Shown one piece after another: positions 25,428-33,204 of a stretch of 34,033 nt of DNA. Position 1 is the first letter of the stretch, and the number at the start of each line of letters is the position of its first letter. A program made the translations under genes and the position numbers. Below the pieces are notes generated by a model. The model was not told the DNA's origin. It did no database searches and saw nothing but the letters and a program-made list of their open reading frames with translations. The DNA comes from Cytophagales bacterium (GTDB taxonomy: Bacteria; Bacteroidota; Bacteroidia; Cytophagales; Cyclobacteriaceae), in contig JANYHW010000242.1 of the NCBI GenBank assembly GCA_025358885.1, forward strand, positions 1 to 34,033, given 5' to 3'.

Positions 25428-26011
25428 GGCTGATTTTTAGTTGCTGAGTAAATTCCTTGTTCATCCTTCAGGGAATAGCATAGCCGAGCATTGGTCAGGC
25501 CGTATTTTTTTCCATGACGAATAACAAAGTTGATGTATGTTCTTCCGTTTTCACGCCATCCCATGGCGCGAATTTCCTGACCAGCCTGGTATTCGAATTC
25601 ATGCAGGCGCTTTCCGTCGGAATACCATTCTTTAAAAAGTCCATCGTACATTCCCTTAGAAAAAGAATAAGAAAACCTTGGATTTCCATTTGGCCACCAT
25701 CCCTGATGTGTCCCTTCCTTTTCGCCGTGATGGTAGAAACGCATCGATTCCAGTTTCCCATCCGGATACCAGCTTGTCACAGAGCCGCAGAGTTGTCCGT
25801 TTTCGTAATTTGATTCACTTTTAATGTTACCGCTTTCGAAAAGCTCCGTGACCACCGCGCTCAATAGTTTGTTGTCATACAATGTGAATTTTCCCTTCTC
25901 TTGCAGAAGTGGGTCACCATGATAAATCGTGAGCTTTGACTCCCCGGCTGGATTCGAACAATCCATTAATATGATCAGCGATAGAGGCAGGGAAAATCTA
26001 GGAATTCTCAT
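25424..26011 (-). CDS. MORN-repeat (YwqK-like) secreted protein
   Basis: The 195-residue protein has an N-terminal hydrophobic segment ending in a Cys (LIILMDCSN, Cys18) that could be a lipobox, although Asp at -1 is unusual. The rest contains at least four MORN-type variant repeats with W/Y-x-x-[DN]G-[KN] cores (SWYPDGKLESM, GWWPNGNPRF, EWYSDGKRLHEF, GWRENGRTY). Such proteins are named antitoxin YwqK-like in databases, but there is no toxin here. It overlaps the SCO gene by 14 bases and the YHYH gene by 4, so it is co-translated with both. Role unknown. Confidence 0.8.
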   Translation of the reverse strand: MRIPRFSLPLSLIILMDCSNPAGESKLTIYHGDPLLQEKGKFTLYDNKLLSAVVTELFESGNIKSESNYENGQLCGSVTSWYPDGKLESMRFYHHGEKEGTHQGWWPNGNPRFSYSFSKGMYDGLFKEWYSDGKRLHEFEYQAGQEIRAMGWRENGRTYINFVIRHGKKYGLTNARLCYSLKDEQGIYSATKNQP

Positions 26012-26663
26012 TCGGTAGCTCTCGTTTCAGGATCCTGATGTCTTCTACCATTCTTTCGACCTCTGAGGGGTTTGTTCCATTGTACACACCACGAATTCTC
26101 CGGTGATGGTCAAGCAGAATAAAGTTTTCGGTGTGCAGAAACTCGTTTTCACCTTTCTTCAATCCTGCTTCTTCATCGGCGAAATATCCCTGGCGAGCGA
26201 TGGAATAGATTTCTTTTCTGTCTCCGGTCAACAAATGCCACTGGCTGCTGTTGATGTGGTTCCTGGTAGCATATTCTTTTAGCCTGGTAATATTGTCGTA
26301 ATCCGGAGTCACCGAATGAGAGAGCAGGAGGATGGACGGATCATTCGTGAATTTCTCCTGTACCTGCAGCATGTTTTTTGTGAGCCTGGGACAAATGCCG
26401 GGACAGACTGTGAAGAAGAAGTCAGCTACTACGATTTTACCTGAAAGAGATTGTTCCGTTATGGTGTCACCTTCCTGGTCAAGGAAGGAAAATGCGGGAA
26501 CCGTATGTATGGCCTGGTAGGAAGACTTGTCGGAGGGAATCCATTCAGGAGTGAAGTCAGCTGAATTGAAAAACGGGAGTGAATCAGATTCGCGGACTGA
26601 GCATGAGACAAGAAGCACAAACTGCCCAACACAATGAAGCCACTTCATGATACGAATTAACAT
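25998..26663 (-). CDS. SCO1/SenC family copper/thiol protein
   Basis: The ATG at 26663 (overlapping the upstream TPR stop as TGATG) is preferred over the TTG one codon earlier. The 221-residue product has a hydrophobic start ending in VSC (Cys21), probably a lipid anchor, and a thioredoxin-like SCO domain. The copper-binding Cys pair is CPGIC (Cys87 and Cys91 in FFFTVCPGICPRLT) and the distal His is His177 (FLHTENFILLD), all retained. SCO proteins deliver copper to, or reduce cysteines of, cytochrome oxidase CuA and similar sites. No oxidase genes are nearby, so its client may be another periplasmic protein, for example the YHYH product of the same operon. Confidence 0.9.
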   Translation of the reverse strand: MLIRIMKWLHCVGQFVLLVSCSVRESDSLPFFNSADFTPEWIPSDKSSYQAIHTVPAFSFLDQEGDTITEQSLSGKIVVADFFFTVCPGICPRLTKNMLQVQEKFTNDPSILLLSHSVTPDYDNITRLKEYATRNHINSSQWHLLTGDRKEIYSIARQGYFADEEAGLKKGENEFLHTENFILLDHHRRIRGVYNGTNPSEVERMVEDIRILKRELPNENS

Positions 26664-27865
26664 CAATGGCAGATCTTTTGTTTGAGCTTTTGGTCTACAG
26701 AAACGCCCAATTTCTCTGCGGTCTTCAGGTCAGCGCAGGCGTCGGCAGATTGTCCTCCATTTTGGTGCGCGATGGCGCGGTTGTAGAAGGCAATCTTGTA
26801 GTCCGGCAATAAAGTAATGGCAACAGAGTAATCGTCAACAGCATCTTGCCAATGGGTTTGCCTGGATTTAATATTTCCATGACTGAGCCAGGCTTTTTCA
26901 TTCTTTGCGTTTATTTCAATGGCTTTGGAGAAGTCAGCCATCGCACCGGGCAGGTCATTCATTTTTTCTTTGACGAGTCCACGATTGATATAGTTTTCTT
27001 CATCCTTTGGTTCAAGACGCACCACCTCGTCGTAGTCTTCCAACGCACCCTTCAAATCATTTTTCTGCAATCGTTGATATGCCCTTTCAGCACGAGGGTA
27101 GGGTAGGTTCTTATTCTTTTCAATGGCCTCGCTCAGCAATTTTTCTGTGATGCTATTTTCACCGGCCGGAGGCTTAAGTGTTGCGAGGTTATGTAGTGCC
27201 AGGCTATTCTCCGGGTCAATTTTGAGTGCCTGCTGAAAATCTGCTCTTGCTCCTTCAACGTCTTCCGGAGCTTTTGCCATTCCGCGATTGATCCAATAGC
27301 TCGAATTATCTGGAGCAACCTTGATGGCAGAATCCAACCATGCGATGGCTTTGTCATATCGCCTCAACTTGGTTTCTATCAGTCCTAGATAATTGTAGAT
27401 ATGATCTTTTCCTGTTCCCTGGGTTGTAAAGATCTTTGCATTGGAGTCATTATATTTCTCCTGACTATAGTACACCGTATTGGTTTCTCCAGCCGGCATG
27501 GTTAGCAGATTGAGGAAATCCTGCCGGGCAGGAAGGTGCTGGCCGGATTCAAACCTGAGCACTGCACGGCTGAAGAGAGCTTCTGCATCTTTTGGTTTCA
27601 AATCGATGTATACATTGTAGTCGGTGAGGGCCTGGGCGGTATGACCGAGATGTTCCCTAGTAATGCCCCGCAACCTATAGGCCTCTGCGTAATAGGGGTC
27701 AAGACGCAGGCATTCCGTAAAATGTGCTTGGGCGCTCACATATTCCTTTTTTGCCAAAGATTGCTCACCTTTTTCGAAATAGTAAGTAGGAGTTTTCTTC
27801 TCCTGACAGAGGCCTGCGACCGAGATCAGGAGGAAAAGCACCAGCAGGCAGCAATATTTTCTCAT
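26663..27865 (-). CDS. Secreted TPR protein heading the SCO/YHYH operon
   Basis: The ATG at 27865 gives a signal peptide (MRKYCCLLVLFLLISVAGLCQ) and is preceded by GGGAG at close spacing; an alternative ATG lies five codons upstream. The 400-residue mature protein is made of some nine TPRs with regular ALxxYxxxIxLxPxD/N ends (AQAHFTECLRLDPYYAEAYRLRG, ALTDYNVYIDLKPKDAEA, GALEDYDEVVRLEPKDEENYINRG, AMADFSKAIEINAKNEKAW, AVDDYSVAITLLPDYKIAFYNRA). It should act as a scaffold in the periplasm. Its stop is shared with the SCO start (TGATG), suggesting coupled expression. Confidence 0.85.
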   Translation of the reverse strand: MRKYCCLLVLFLLISVAGLCQEKKTPTYYFEKGEQSLAKKEYVSAQAHFTECLRLDPYYAEAYRLRGITREHLGHTAQALTDYNVYIDLKPKDAEALFSRAVLRFESGQHLPARQDFLNLLTMPAGETNTVYYSQEKYNDSNAKIFTTQGTGKDHIYNYLGLIETKLRRYDKAIAWLDSAIKVAPDNSSYWINRGMAKAPEDVEGARADFQQALKIDPENSLALHNLATLKPPAGENSITEKLLSEAIEKNKNLPYPRAERAYQRLQKNDLKGALEDYDEVVRLEPKDEENYINRGLVKEKMNDLPGAMADFSKAIEINAKNEKAWLSHGNIKSRQTHWQDAVDDYSVAITLLPDYKIAFYNRAIAHQNGGQSADACADLKTAEKLGVSVDQKLKQKICH

Positions 27866-27917
27866 AGCTCCCACAATCATTAGTTAAAAATGGTATGAAA
27901 ACTACAGAAAAATCAAC

Positions 27918-27948
27918 TTTGTTTTAGCCTGCGCCCAAAGTATATCCT
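27918..27948 (+). promoter_or_regulatory. Candidate promoter for the Gfo/Idh gene
   Basis: TTTG (27918-27921), a gap of exactly 19 bases and TATATCCT (27941-27948, partial TAnnTTTG) lie in the divergent gap before the Tat-exported oxidoreductase. Spacing is right, but the end of the -7 box is poor. Confidence 0.35.
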
Positions 27949-28009
27949 CGATCGGTAACCCTTTGCATTGATGAATAATTCTGCGATCTTGGTTAGCAAA
28001 TCCAGACAT

Positions 28010-29326
28010 ATGAAAAATGATCGCCGCAGTTTTATCAAGTCATCTTCATTCGCCCTTGCAGGACTTGGTGTTAGCAGCATACTTCCCTGGGAATCCTATG
28101 CCGAATCGAAGAAAAAGATTGGGGCCAATGGCAAAATCAATATTGGTGTTATTGGAATCAATGGGATGGGTTGGGCTGACCTCAGCTCAATGATGAAAAT
28201 TCCGGAGACCCAGGTCATTGCTCTTTGTGACGTTGATGAGAACGTACTCAACGGGCGAAAAGCTGAACTTGCCAAGAATGGTATAACGACCACCACCTAC
28301 GTGGACTATCGGAAAATGTTGGAGAACAAAGATATCGATGTAGTCATTGTGGGAACTCCCGATCACTGGCATTGCTTGCAGATGGTAGAGGCCTGCGCCG
28401 CTGGTAAGGACGTATATGTGGAGAAGCCCGTCGGCAATTCCATTCAGGAATGTAACGCAATGGTGGCTGCCCAGCAGAAGTATAACAAGGCCGTACAGAC
28501 CGGACAGTGGCAACGCAGTGTCACCCACTTCTCTGATGCAATGAATTTTTTAAGATCCGGCAAATTGGGCAAGATCCGGACTGTGAAAGCCTGGGCCTAC
28601 CAGGGGTGGATGACCAACATTGAAAACAAACCAGACAGTGCGGCACCGGCAGGTGTTCATTATGACCTTTGGCTCGGGCCGGCCACCATGAGACCCTTCA
28701 ATCCAAATCGTTTTCATTTTAACTTCCGGTGGTTCTGGGATTATGCCGGGGGTTTGATGACAGATTGGGGAGTACATTGTATTGATTACGCTTTGCTGGG
28801 GATGGATTCGAAGTTCCCGAAATCGGCAGTGGCCCTCGGCGGGAAATATGCCTATCCGGATGGGGCGCATGAGACACCCGACACCCTGGCGGTGGTTTAT
28901 GATTTTGGTGATTACAACATGATCTGGGAACATGCCCAGAGTATCAATAACGGACCTTATGGTCGCGACCATGGGATCAGCTACATAGGCAACAACGGGA
29001 CCCTGGTGCTTGATAGGGGCGGATGGGAAGTGATTCCTGATTCAAAGAGAATGGAGGCAGTACCCTTGCAACCAGTGAAGGGAAATGGTCTGGACGTGCA
29101 CACGCGAAATTTCATAGATGTTGTCAAGTCAAGAAAAATGAGCGATCTGCGCTGTTCAATACAAGAGGGGGCGCACACGGCCACCGTTTGCCAGATGGGC
29201 AACATCAGCTACAAGACCGGTGACAAAGTAACCTGGGATCCGGCCAAAGGAAAGTTCAATGAAGAAAAAGCAAATGTGCTGATCACTGCGAAGTACAATA
29301 ACGGCTTTCAGGTACCTAAAAGTTAA
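28010..29326 (+). CDS. Tat-exported Gfo/Idh/MocA family oxidoreductase
   Basis: The ATG at 28010 is chosen because it puts a twin-arginine signal (NDRRSFIKSSSFALAGLGVSS) near the N-terminus; ATG at 27971 would add 13 residues. The 438-residue protein has the NAD(P)-binding strand KINIGVIGINGMGWADL, the family loop GTPDHWHCLQMVEACAAGKDVYVEKPVGNS with its EKP motif, and a C-terminal alpha/beta domain (WFWDYAGGLMTDWGVHCIDYALLG). Tat export indicates that the protein folds and binds its nucleotide before secretion. Related Tat-exported Bacteroidota proteins act on sugars or glycosides; the substrate here is unknown. Divergent to the TPR-SCO operon. Confidence 0.9.
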   Translation: MKNDRRSFIKSSSFALAGLGVSSILPWESYAESKKKIGANGKINIGVIGINGMGWADLSSMMKIPETQVIALCDVDENVLNGRKAELAKNGITTTTYVDYRKMLENKDIDVVIVGTPDHWHCLQMVEACAAGKDVYVEKPVGNSIQECNAMVAAQQKYNKAVQTGQWQRSVTHFSDAMNFLRSGKLGKIRTVKAWAYQGWMTNIENKPDSAAPAGVHYDLWLGPATMRPFNPNRFHFNFRWFWDYAGGLMTDWGVHCIDYALLGMDSKFPKSAVALGGKYAYPDGAHETPDTLAVVYDFGDYNMIWEHAQSINNGPYGRDHGISYIGNNGTLVLDRGGWEVIPDSKRMEAVPLQPVKGNGLDVHTRNFIDVVKSRKMSDLRCSIQEGAHTATVCQMGNISYKTGDKVTWDPAKGKFNEEKANVLITAKYNNGFQVPKS

Positions 29327-29363
29327 TGGCTATGAAGATCGCAAATGGTATACAGTTCTTGCA

Positions 29364-29576
29364 TTGATCTTCGCTGTATGGTTTGCGTTGACCAGTTGGT
29401 TGTGGGCGTGGGTACTCAATTTGTTTATCTCTTTTCCGTTCGGCATTGCGGCCCTCTTTATGTATATGGCTGGGCGGAAACAAGATCCCGAAAGCAAATT
29501 GAATAGGATTGTCCTGATCCTTCTCATCCTGGGGTTGTCCTCATCCAACATTACCGTGTTTATATTCAAATAAGGT
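29364..29576 (+). CDS. Small membrane protein, start uncertain
   Basis: A reading frame ending with TAA at 29571-29573 encodes about 69 residues with two hydrophobic helices (AVWFALTSWLWAWVLNLFISFPFGIAALFMYMAG and NRIVLILLILGLSSSNITVFIF) joined by a polar KQDPES loop. There is no ATG in frame: the first conventional alternative start is the TTG at 29364, without a clear ribosome-binding site. The frame stays open back to a TGA at 29280 and reads YEDRKWYTVLALIF just before the TTG, which looks like real protein, so the true start may lie upstream or the gene may be frameshifted. Immediately downstream of the oxidoreductase gene. Coordinates at the 3' end are the stop codon within three bases. 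Confidence 0.45.
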
Positions 29577-29915
29577 GGAAAGATCACGAATGCGTTAAGT
29601 CTTTCTCCGGTTGTAGTTCGGAATACCGGCAAATGGGGATCAACCGAACCATGGAGATACCACAAAATTCTTGATACAGAGAATGGGTAATAGGTCCCTA
29701 TGTAGGACCTTTTTTTGACTCCGCTTCGACTTCTTTTAGATAGCAACCTGCAGAATGTGCTTAGATATGAATTAGTCAATTCTGCTTATCTAACACTAAA
29801 AATTCTGCGAATTAGACTGAAACCTTACATTGGAATGATCTGGGGCCCGTTACCAACTTCTTGGGCGCTTCCTTTTTGAACATTTGTGGTATAAACGAAT
29901 GCAACCAACAAGGAG
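29574..29915 (+). other. 342-base gene-free stretch with a terminator
   Basis: No convincing gene is seen. The stretch holds a strong intrinsic terminator (29692-29717), and at 29769-29815 the words GAATTAG and AATTCTGC each occur twice, in swapped order, probably by chance. The final 100 bases form the upstream region of the nuclease-like gene. A small RNA ending at the terminator is possible but not shown. Confidence 0.5.
29692..29717 (+). terminator. Rho-independent terminator
   Basis: AGGTCC (29692-29697) pairs perfectly with GGACCT (29705-29710) across a 7-base loop, followed by seven Ts (29711-29717). It is directional for plus-strand transcripts; nothing A-rich precedes it for the other strand. 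The nearest plus-strand stop codon is about 120 bases upstream. Confidence 0.85.
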
Positions 29916-30404
29916 ATGAAATCGACAATTGGTATTCTTGCGCTATGGGGGATTGTATCCCTGAGCGTTAATGCCGGCGACGAACCCAAGGTCAAAGTCA
30001 TTTCCGTAATCGACGGAAATACCATCGAAATACTTGATAACAATGGCGACCACTACAAGATACTATTGTATGGAATAGACAGTCCAGATTCAGGACAACA
30101 CTTTGCAAAAGAGGCCAAGGCGTTGTTGGCACAATTGGTACTGGAGAAGAGCGTTACCCTTGTAATGCACGGCAAGGACAGATATGGTGTAAGGATTGGA
30201 GAAATTCAGGCCGATGGAACCGCGGATCCGAAATATGAATTGGTGCGGACCGGACTTGCCTGGACGACCGAACAAGACGAAAAGCTGGAGATGGTGAAAC
30301 AACATGCCCGTTCTCAAGGACTGGGTCTATGGGTTGATGAAAACCCCTTGCCACCATGGATGTGGCGCCGACAACAGTCGATGCTGAAGTCCAAGTCAAG
30401 TTAG
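29916..30404 (+). CDS. Secreted staphylococcal-nuclease-like protein, catalytic residues replaced
   Basis: The 162-residue protein has a signal peptide (MKSTIGILALWGIVSLSVNA) and the SNase fold pattern: VISVIDGNTIEI, YGIDSPDSGQHFAKEAK, DRYGVRIGEI and a helical LVRTGLAWTTEQ... QGLGLWVDENPLPPWMWRRQQ end. The calcium-site aspartates corresponding to SNase Asp21 and Asp40 are kept (Asp33, Asp55). The three catalytic residues are not: Arg35 aligns with Leu50, Glu43 with Asp58 and Arg87 with Val92 (Arg93 lies next to it). Nuclease activity is therefore doubtful, and a binding role is possible. Other Bacteroidota proteins named thermonuclease family may share this. The AAGGAG before the ATG abuts it with no spacing. 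Stop overlaps the convergent small membrane gene. Confidence 0.82.
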   Translation: MKSTIGILALWGIVSLSVNAGDEPKVKVISVIDGNTIEILDNNGDHYKILLYGIDSPDSGQHFAKEAKALLAQLVLEKSVTLVMHGKDRYGVRIGEIQADGTADPKYELVRTGLAWTTEQDEKLEMVKQHARSQGLGLWVDENPLPPWMWRRQQSMLKSKSS

Positions 30405-30667
30405 GCTCTCTTTCCCCTTACCATCCAGTGCAATGCCAAAGCAGGTGCAAGGAAAATGAATATCAGCACGATCCGGATATTCATGAAGAAAGCAAATAGC
30501 AACTTGCCAAATTCATTCTCATCCACCGCTAAGTAGCGTTCCGACAATTGCACACCGAATTTCCAAAGCACAAGGGTAAGCACTCCAAACAGGATTGCAA
30601 ACAGTACGCCAATGATGAAGCTTCTGAAAAGGAAGTTCCTAAAAAAGAGAATTCGTTCGGTTTCCAT
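30401..30667 (-). CDS. Small two-helix membrane protein, unknown
   Basis: The 88-residue product has two predicted TM helices (about 13-35, FRSFIIGVLFAILFGVLTLVLWKF, and 57-80, FAFFMNIRIVLIFIFLAPALALHW) with a polar loop between and a basic end (RGKRA), placing both termini in the cytoplasm. No family recognised. Convergent with and overlapping the nuclease-like gene by 4 bases. The hydrophobic pattern and starting ATG make it a probable real gene. Confidence 0.55.
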   Translation of the reverse strand: METERILFFRNFLFRSFIIGVLFAILFGVLTLVLWKFGVQLSERYLAVDENEFGKLLFAFFMNIRIVLIFIFLAPALALHWMVRGKRA

Positions 30668-30834
30668 GGCACTGTGGTTAGTTCATATTAAAGATACGTC
30701 TTTGGAATTCTTCTAGTTTCCAAATACCACTTTTAGAGTAGCCCCTTCCATTCGTCGGTCAAAACTGCTGATTTACCGAATTATGATCCTTTACTTAACG
30801 GAATTCTGGTTACCATTGGCCCGCCTAACCCAGC

Positions 30835-31599
30835 ATGAAGATTGCCCTTCTGATTATTATTGCTTTATGTTGGTGCGTACCATCTGCCCATTGCCAGGTC
30901 GGGCGCGAGTATGGCGATGGATCGACACCCCGTTTCGTTACTCACTTGCCGAGGGCCTACATGGCGATGACTTATACCCCAACAGGAAAATCTACACACA
31001 CAATCTTCAACCGGATCATTTGTTTCAAGCGCGGATGCAGGAAGATCATCGCACGAATGAAAAGAACGAGGAGCATAAGTTTTGAGGAGTTCACAAGACA
31101 GATCAGGAAGAATGCCAAAAAAGGAGCTTACGATAGCTATAAGAGGCCCCGCCCCATCATTAAGGACACGACACAACTCAAAAAAGTACAGCCCCAGCAA
31201 ATTGCCAAGGGTGAAACAGTAGAGCAGGTGGCACCACCCTTGCTGAAACGAGACAGTTTGGTCATCCTGAATGAAGTGTTATTCGAAACCAACAGTTTCA
31301 AGCTCAACACCGAACATCTTCCGACGTTGGATTCTATGACATCTTTTCTGGCAGCGCACTCAACACTCGATGTCAAAATCTCAGGCCATACCGACAACAT
31401 AGGAGGAGAGGGACACAACCTGAAATTATCCACCCAACGTGCCGAGGTCGTTGCTGCATATTTAATAAATAAGGGAGTACCCTGGCAACGCGTGTCATTT
31501 GAAGGATTCGGGAGTGCCCAACCCATCATGAGTAACGATAGTGAAGAGGGAAGAAGAAAGAACAGACGTGTTGAGATATTAATTCATGAGAGAAGGTGA
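30835..31599 (+). CDS. OmpA/Pal-type peptidoglycan-binding domain protein
   Basis: The 254-residue product has a signal peptide (MKIALLIIIALCWCVPSAHC, then Q), a basic region (56-110) with clustered Arg/Lys (CFKRGCRKIIARMKRTRS), and a C-terminal OmpA-like domain (about 142-252). That domain has the expected LFETNSFKLNTEHLPTLDSM, SGHTDNIG (184-190), LSTQRAEVVAAYLINKGV and EEGRRKNRRVEI motifs; the Asp and Arg that hold diaminopimelate are present. No beta-barrel precedes it, so it anchors something to the cell wall rather than forming a pore. Two Cys (63, 68) in the basic region could form a disulphide. Function beyond wall binding unknown. Confidence 0.85.
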   Translation: MKIALLIIIALCWCVPSAHCQVGREYGDGSTPRFVTHLPRAYMAMTYTPTGKSTHTIFNRIICFKRGCRKIIARMKRTRSISFEEFTRQIRKNAKKGAYDSYKRPRPIIKDTTQLKKVQPQQIAKGETVEQVAPPLLKRDSLVILNEVLFETNSFKLNTEHLPTLDSMTSFLAAHSTLDVKISGHTDNIGGEGHNLKLSTQRAEVVAAYLINKGVPWQRVSFEGFGSAQPIMSNDSEEGRRKNRRVEILIHERR

Positions 31600-31620
31600 G
31601 GATCGCAAAACCGCAGGCAT

Positions 31621-32304
31621 TTACAAAGATCCCAAGGACTGACAATATTCGAATAGTTTCACAAGGTCCTCTTCCTTCTTGAAACTCGTCTTGTTTTGCT
31701 TCATAAAGGCCTTGATCTTCTCTTCCTTGCCGGGGAACATCAAGAGAATTGACGTCTTATCGAGTGGTGTGATGGTGCCATTGCTATTGATGAGTACATA
31801 CTTGAGAAACCGTTCAAATGTTTGTTCCTGGCCTGGACCCGCGGTGGCAATGGAGGTTGTGCGGATTTTGGTTGTCCCATAACCAATGTTGGTGGGCACA
31901 TAGTGGATGATTTCAACATGCGATGCAAGTTTGCCCACCGTGTCTGTAGCCAGGATCTTAAAAAATCCCTGTTGGGCATTATGGTAGTACGCGTCTTTCC
32001 CAAGGTATAAGTATTTTATGGTGACGTCCTCCTTGACTACCATGGTGTCTTTCTTCTCGTTGAGGAATGTCACCTTGCGGGTAAGGAGATCGTAATTAAA
32101 CTTGTACACATTTGACTTAACACCAAGCTGAAAGGCCAGGTAGCCTTCCTTATAATCCTTGTTCAGGAATCGGTAGCTAAAAGGAAGCGCCTCCAGGGGA
32201 TCTTCTCCCGAGCGGACAATGCGGGAGTCAGGCCGGATTTGAGAAAATGATACTGTATGGCAGAGGAGGATAAGGCCAAAAAGGTGAAACTTGGAAACAG
32301 TCAT
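31621..32304 (-). CDS. Secreted protein of unknown function (227 residues)
   Basis: The ATG at 32304 is preferred because it gives a signal peptide (MTVSKFHLFGLILLCHTVSFSQ); an upstream ATG at 32337 would add 11 residues. The mature protein is predicted strand-rich first (YRFLNKDYKEGYLAFQLGVKSNVYKFNYDLLTRKVTFLNEKKDTMVV), then has a helical C-terminus with many lysines (FPGKEEKIKAFMKQNKTSFKKEEDLVKLFEYCQSL). No family recognised. It converges with the OmpA-domain gene, 21 bases apart. The roughly 240 bases upstream contain no other gene. Confidence 0.7.
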   Translation of the reverse strand: MTVSKFHLFGLILLCHTVSFSQIRPDSRIVRSGEDPLEALPFSYRFLNKDYKEGYLAFQLGVKSNVYKFNYDLLTRKVTFLNEKKDTMVVKEDVTIKYLYLGKDAYYHNAQQGFFKILATDTVGKLASHVEIIHYVPTNIGYGTTKIRTTSIATAGPGQEQTFERFLKYVLINSNGTITPLDKTSILLMFPGKEEKIKAFMKQNKTSFKKEEDLVKLFEYCQSLGSL

Positions 32305-32543
32305 AGGGTTAAGATGTGAATTTGCGATTTTAGTCACGTGAATTTACGCTTTATCGCATTGGCGGGAAAGTGCCCGTGATTTGGAGTGAACTGAGGGAAG
32401 TTTCGGAAACCAAGTGCTTATTATTTGGTCTCTTTTACTGGATTTAGTTCGATGTCTGGAACAGAAAATTAGGAGAATAATTTTGTTGAGAGCGACCTTA
32501 CCTATGAAAAAAATTTTGTGATACCTTGAATATGAGTCTTTGA

Positions 32544-33146
32544 CTAATTCTGCTTTTCATCAAATACGCACCGAATATAAAGAGGGAAGTTATCATTGGT
32601 TGACACCAGATAGGCCCCACCACCAATGATCAGCTCTTTGTATCCGTTTGCATTTGAATAAGCCATTTCGGCCTGGCTGGTGAAGTCGATGGTTTGACCG
32701 TAGTCAGGGAATTTTAGCTTGGCAGATTTTAGTTTATTTGTTGAAATATCCACAGAAAGTTGCGCTTCATAGGATATTGTTTCAACCCAATTTAAGTCAT
32801 TGGCTTTAAGGGTACCCATCCTCTTGAGCGTGCACTTGACAGTAGCGGTTATAACGGTGCCTACCGTGACATAGGTCCTAGCGCATTCGGTGGGGACGAT
32901 TCCTGTGGCATTGTCGGTTGAGTAATAATGGTAGGTGTCCTGGGCCGTAGTATTGGGCTTCAGCACCATCCATGTATTGAAGTAGTACGTGCCTGCACTT
33001 GCCGGCACACTGCTGGCGCCAAACTTCGTACTTAGCTCGAATTCATCAAACGGAAGTCTTTGCAACGCAGGCTGTGCATCGTTGCTTGATTTTGAGCAAC
33101 CGACAGCAATTGAAATGATCGCGATTGAAGCCAGTATACATCGCAT
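32544..33146 (-). CDS. Predicted lipoprotein of unknown function (200 residues)
   Basis: The ATG at 33146 is chosen because it gives a lipoprotein signal (MRCILASIAIISIAVGC, Cys17) and avoids overlap with a reading-frame remnant that runs back to 33205; an ATG at 33218 would add 24 residues without any signal. The mature part is rich in Thr, Asn, Tyr and Ser and looks like all-beta (SAGTYYFNTWMVLKPNTTAQDTYHYYSTDNATG; TYVTVGTVITATVKCTLKRMG). The end (PLYIRCVFDEKQN) is hydrophilic. No family recognised. Probably exported to the outer membrane. Confidence 0.7.
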   Translation of the reverse strand: MRCILASIAIISIAVGCSKSSNDAQPALQRLPFDEFELSTKFGASSVPASAGTYYFNTWMVLKPNTTAQDTYHYYSTDNATGIVPTECARTYVTVGTVITATVKCTLKRMGTLKANDLNWVETISYEAQLSVDISTNKLKSAKLKFPDYGQTIDFTSQAEMAYSNANGYKELIIGGGAYLVSTNDNFPLYIRCVFDEKQN

Positions 33147-33204
33147 GTGGATAAATGTACCAAAATCACTTGCAAATAGAAACTCAGGGCAGGAGGTACT
33201 TCCG

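Noticed and set aside
29330-29779. 149-codon minus-strand frame across the terminator region
   Set aside because: It crosses the small membrane gene and the terminator on the opposite strand and has no recognisable domain or signal peptide.
29769-29815. Swapped-order short direct repeats (GAATTAG and AATTCTGC, each twice)
   Set aside because: Words of 7-8 bases in AT-rich intergenic DNA can recur by chance; no third copy or known site type was seen.
32504-32521. ATGAAAAAAATTTTG followed by a stop, resembling the start of a secreted protein
   Set aside because: Only five codons before TGA and no continuation in another frame worth reporting.
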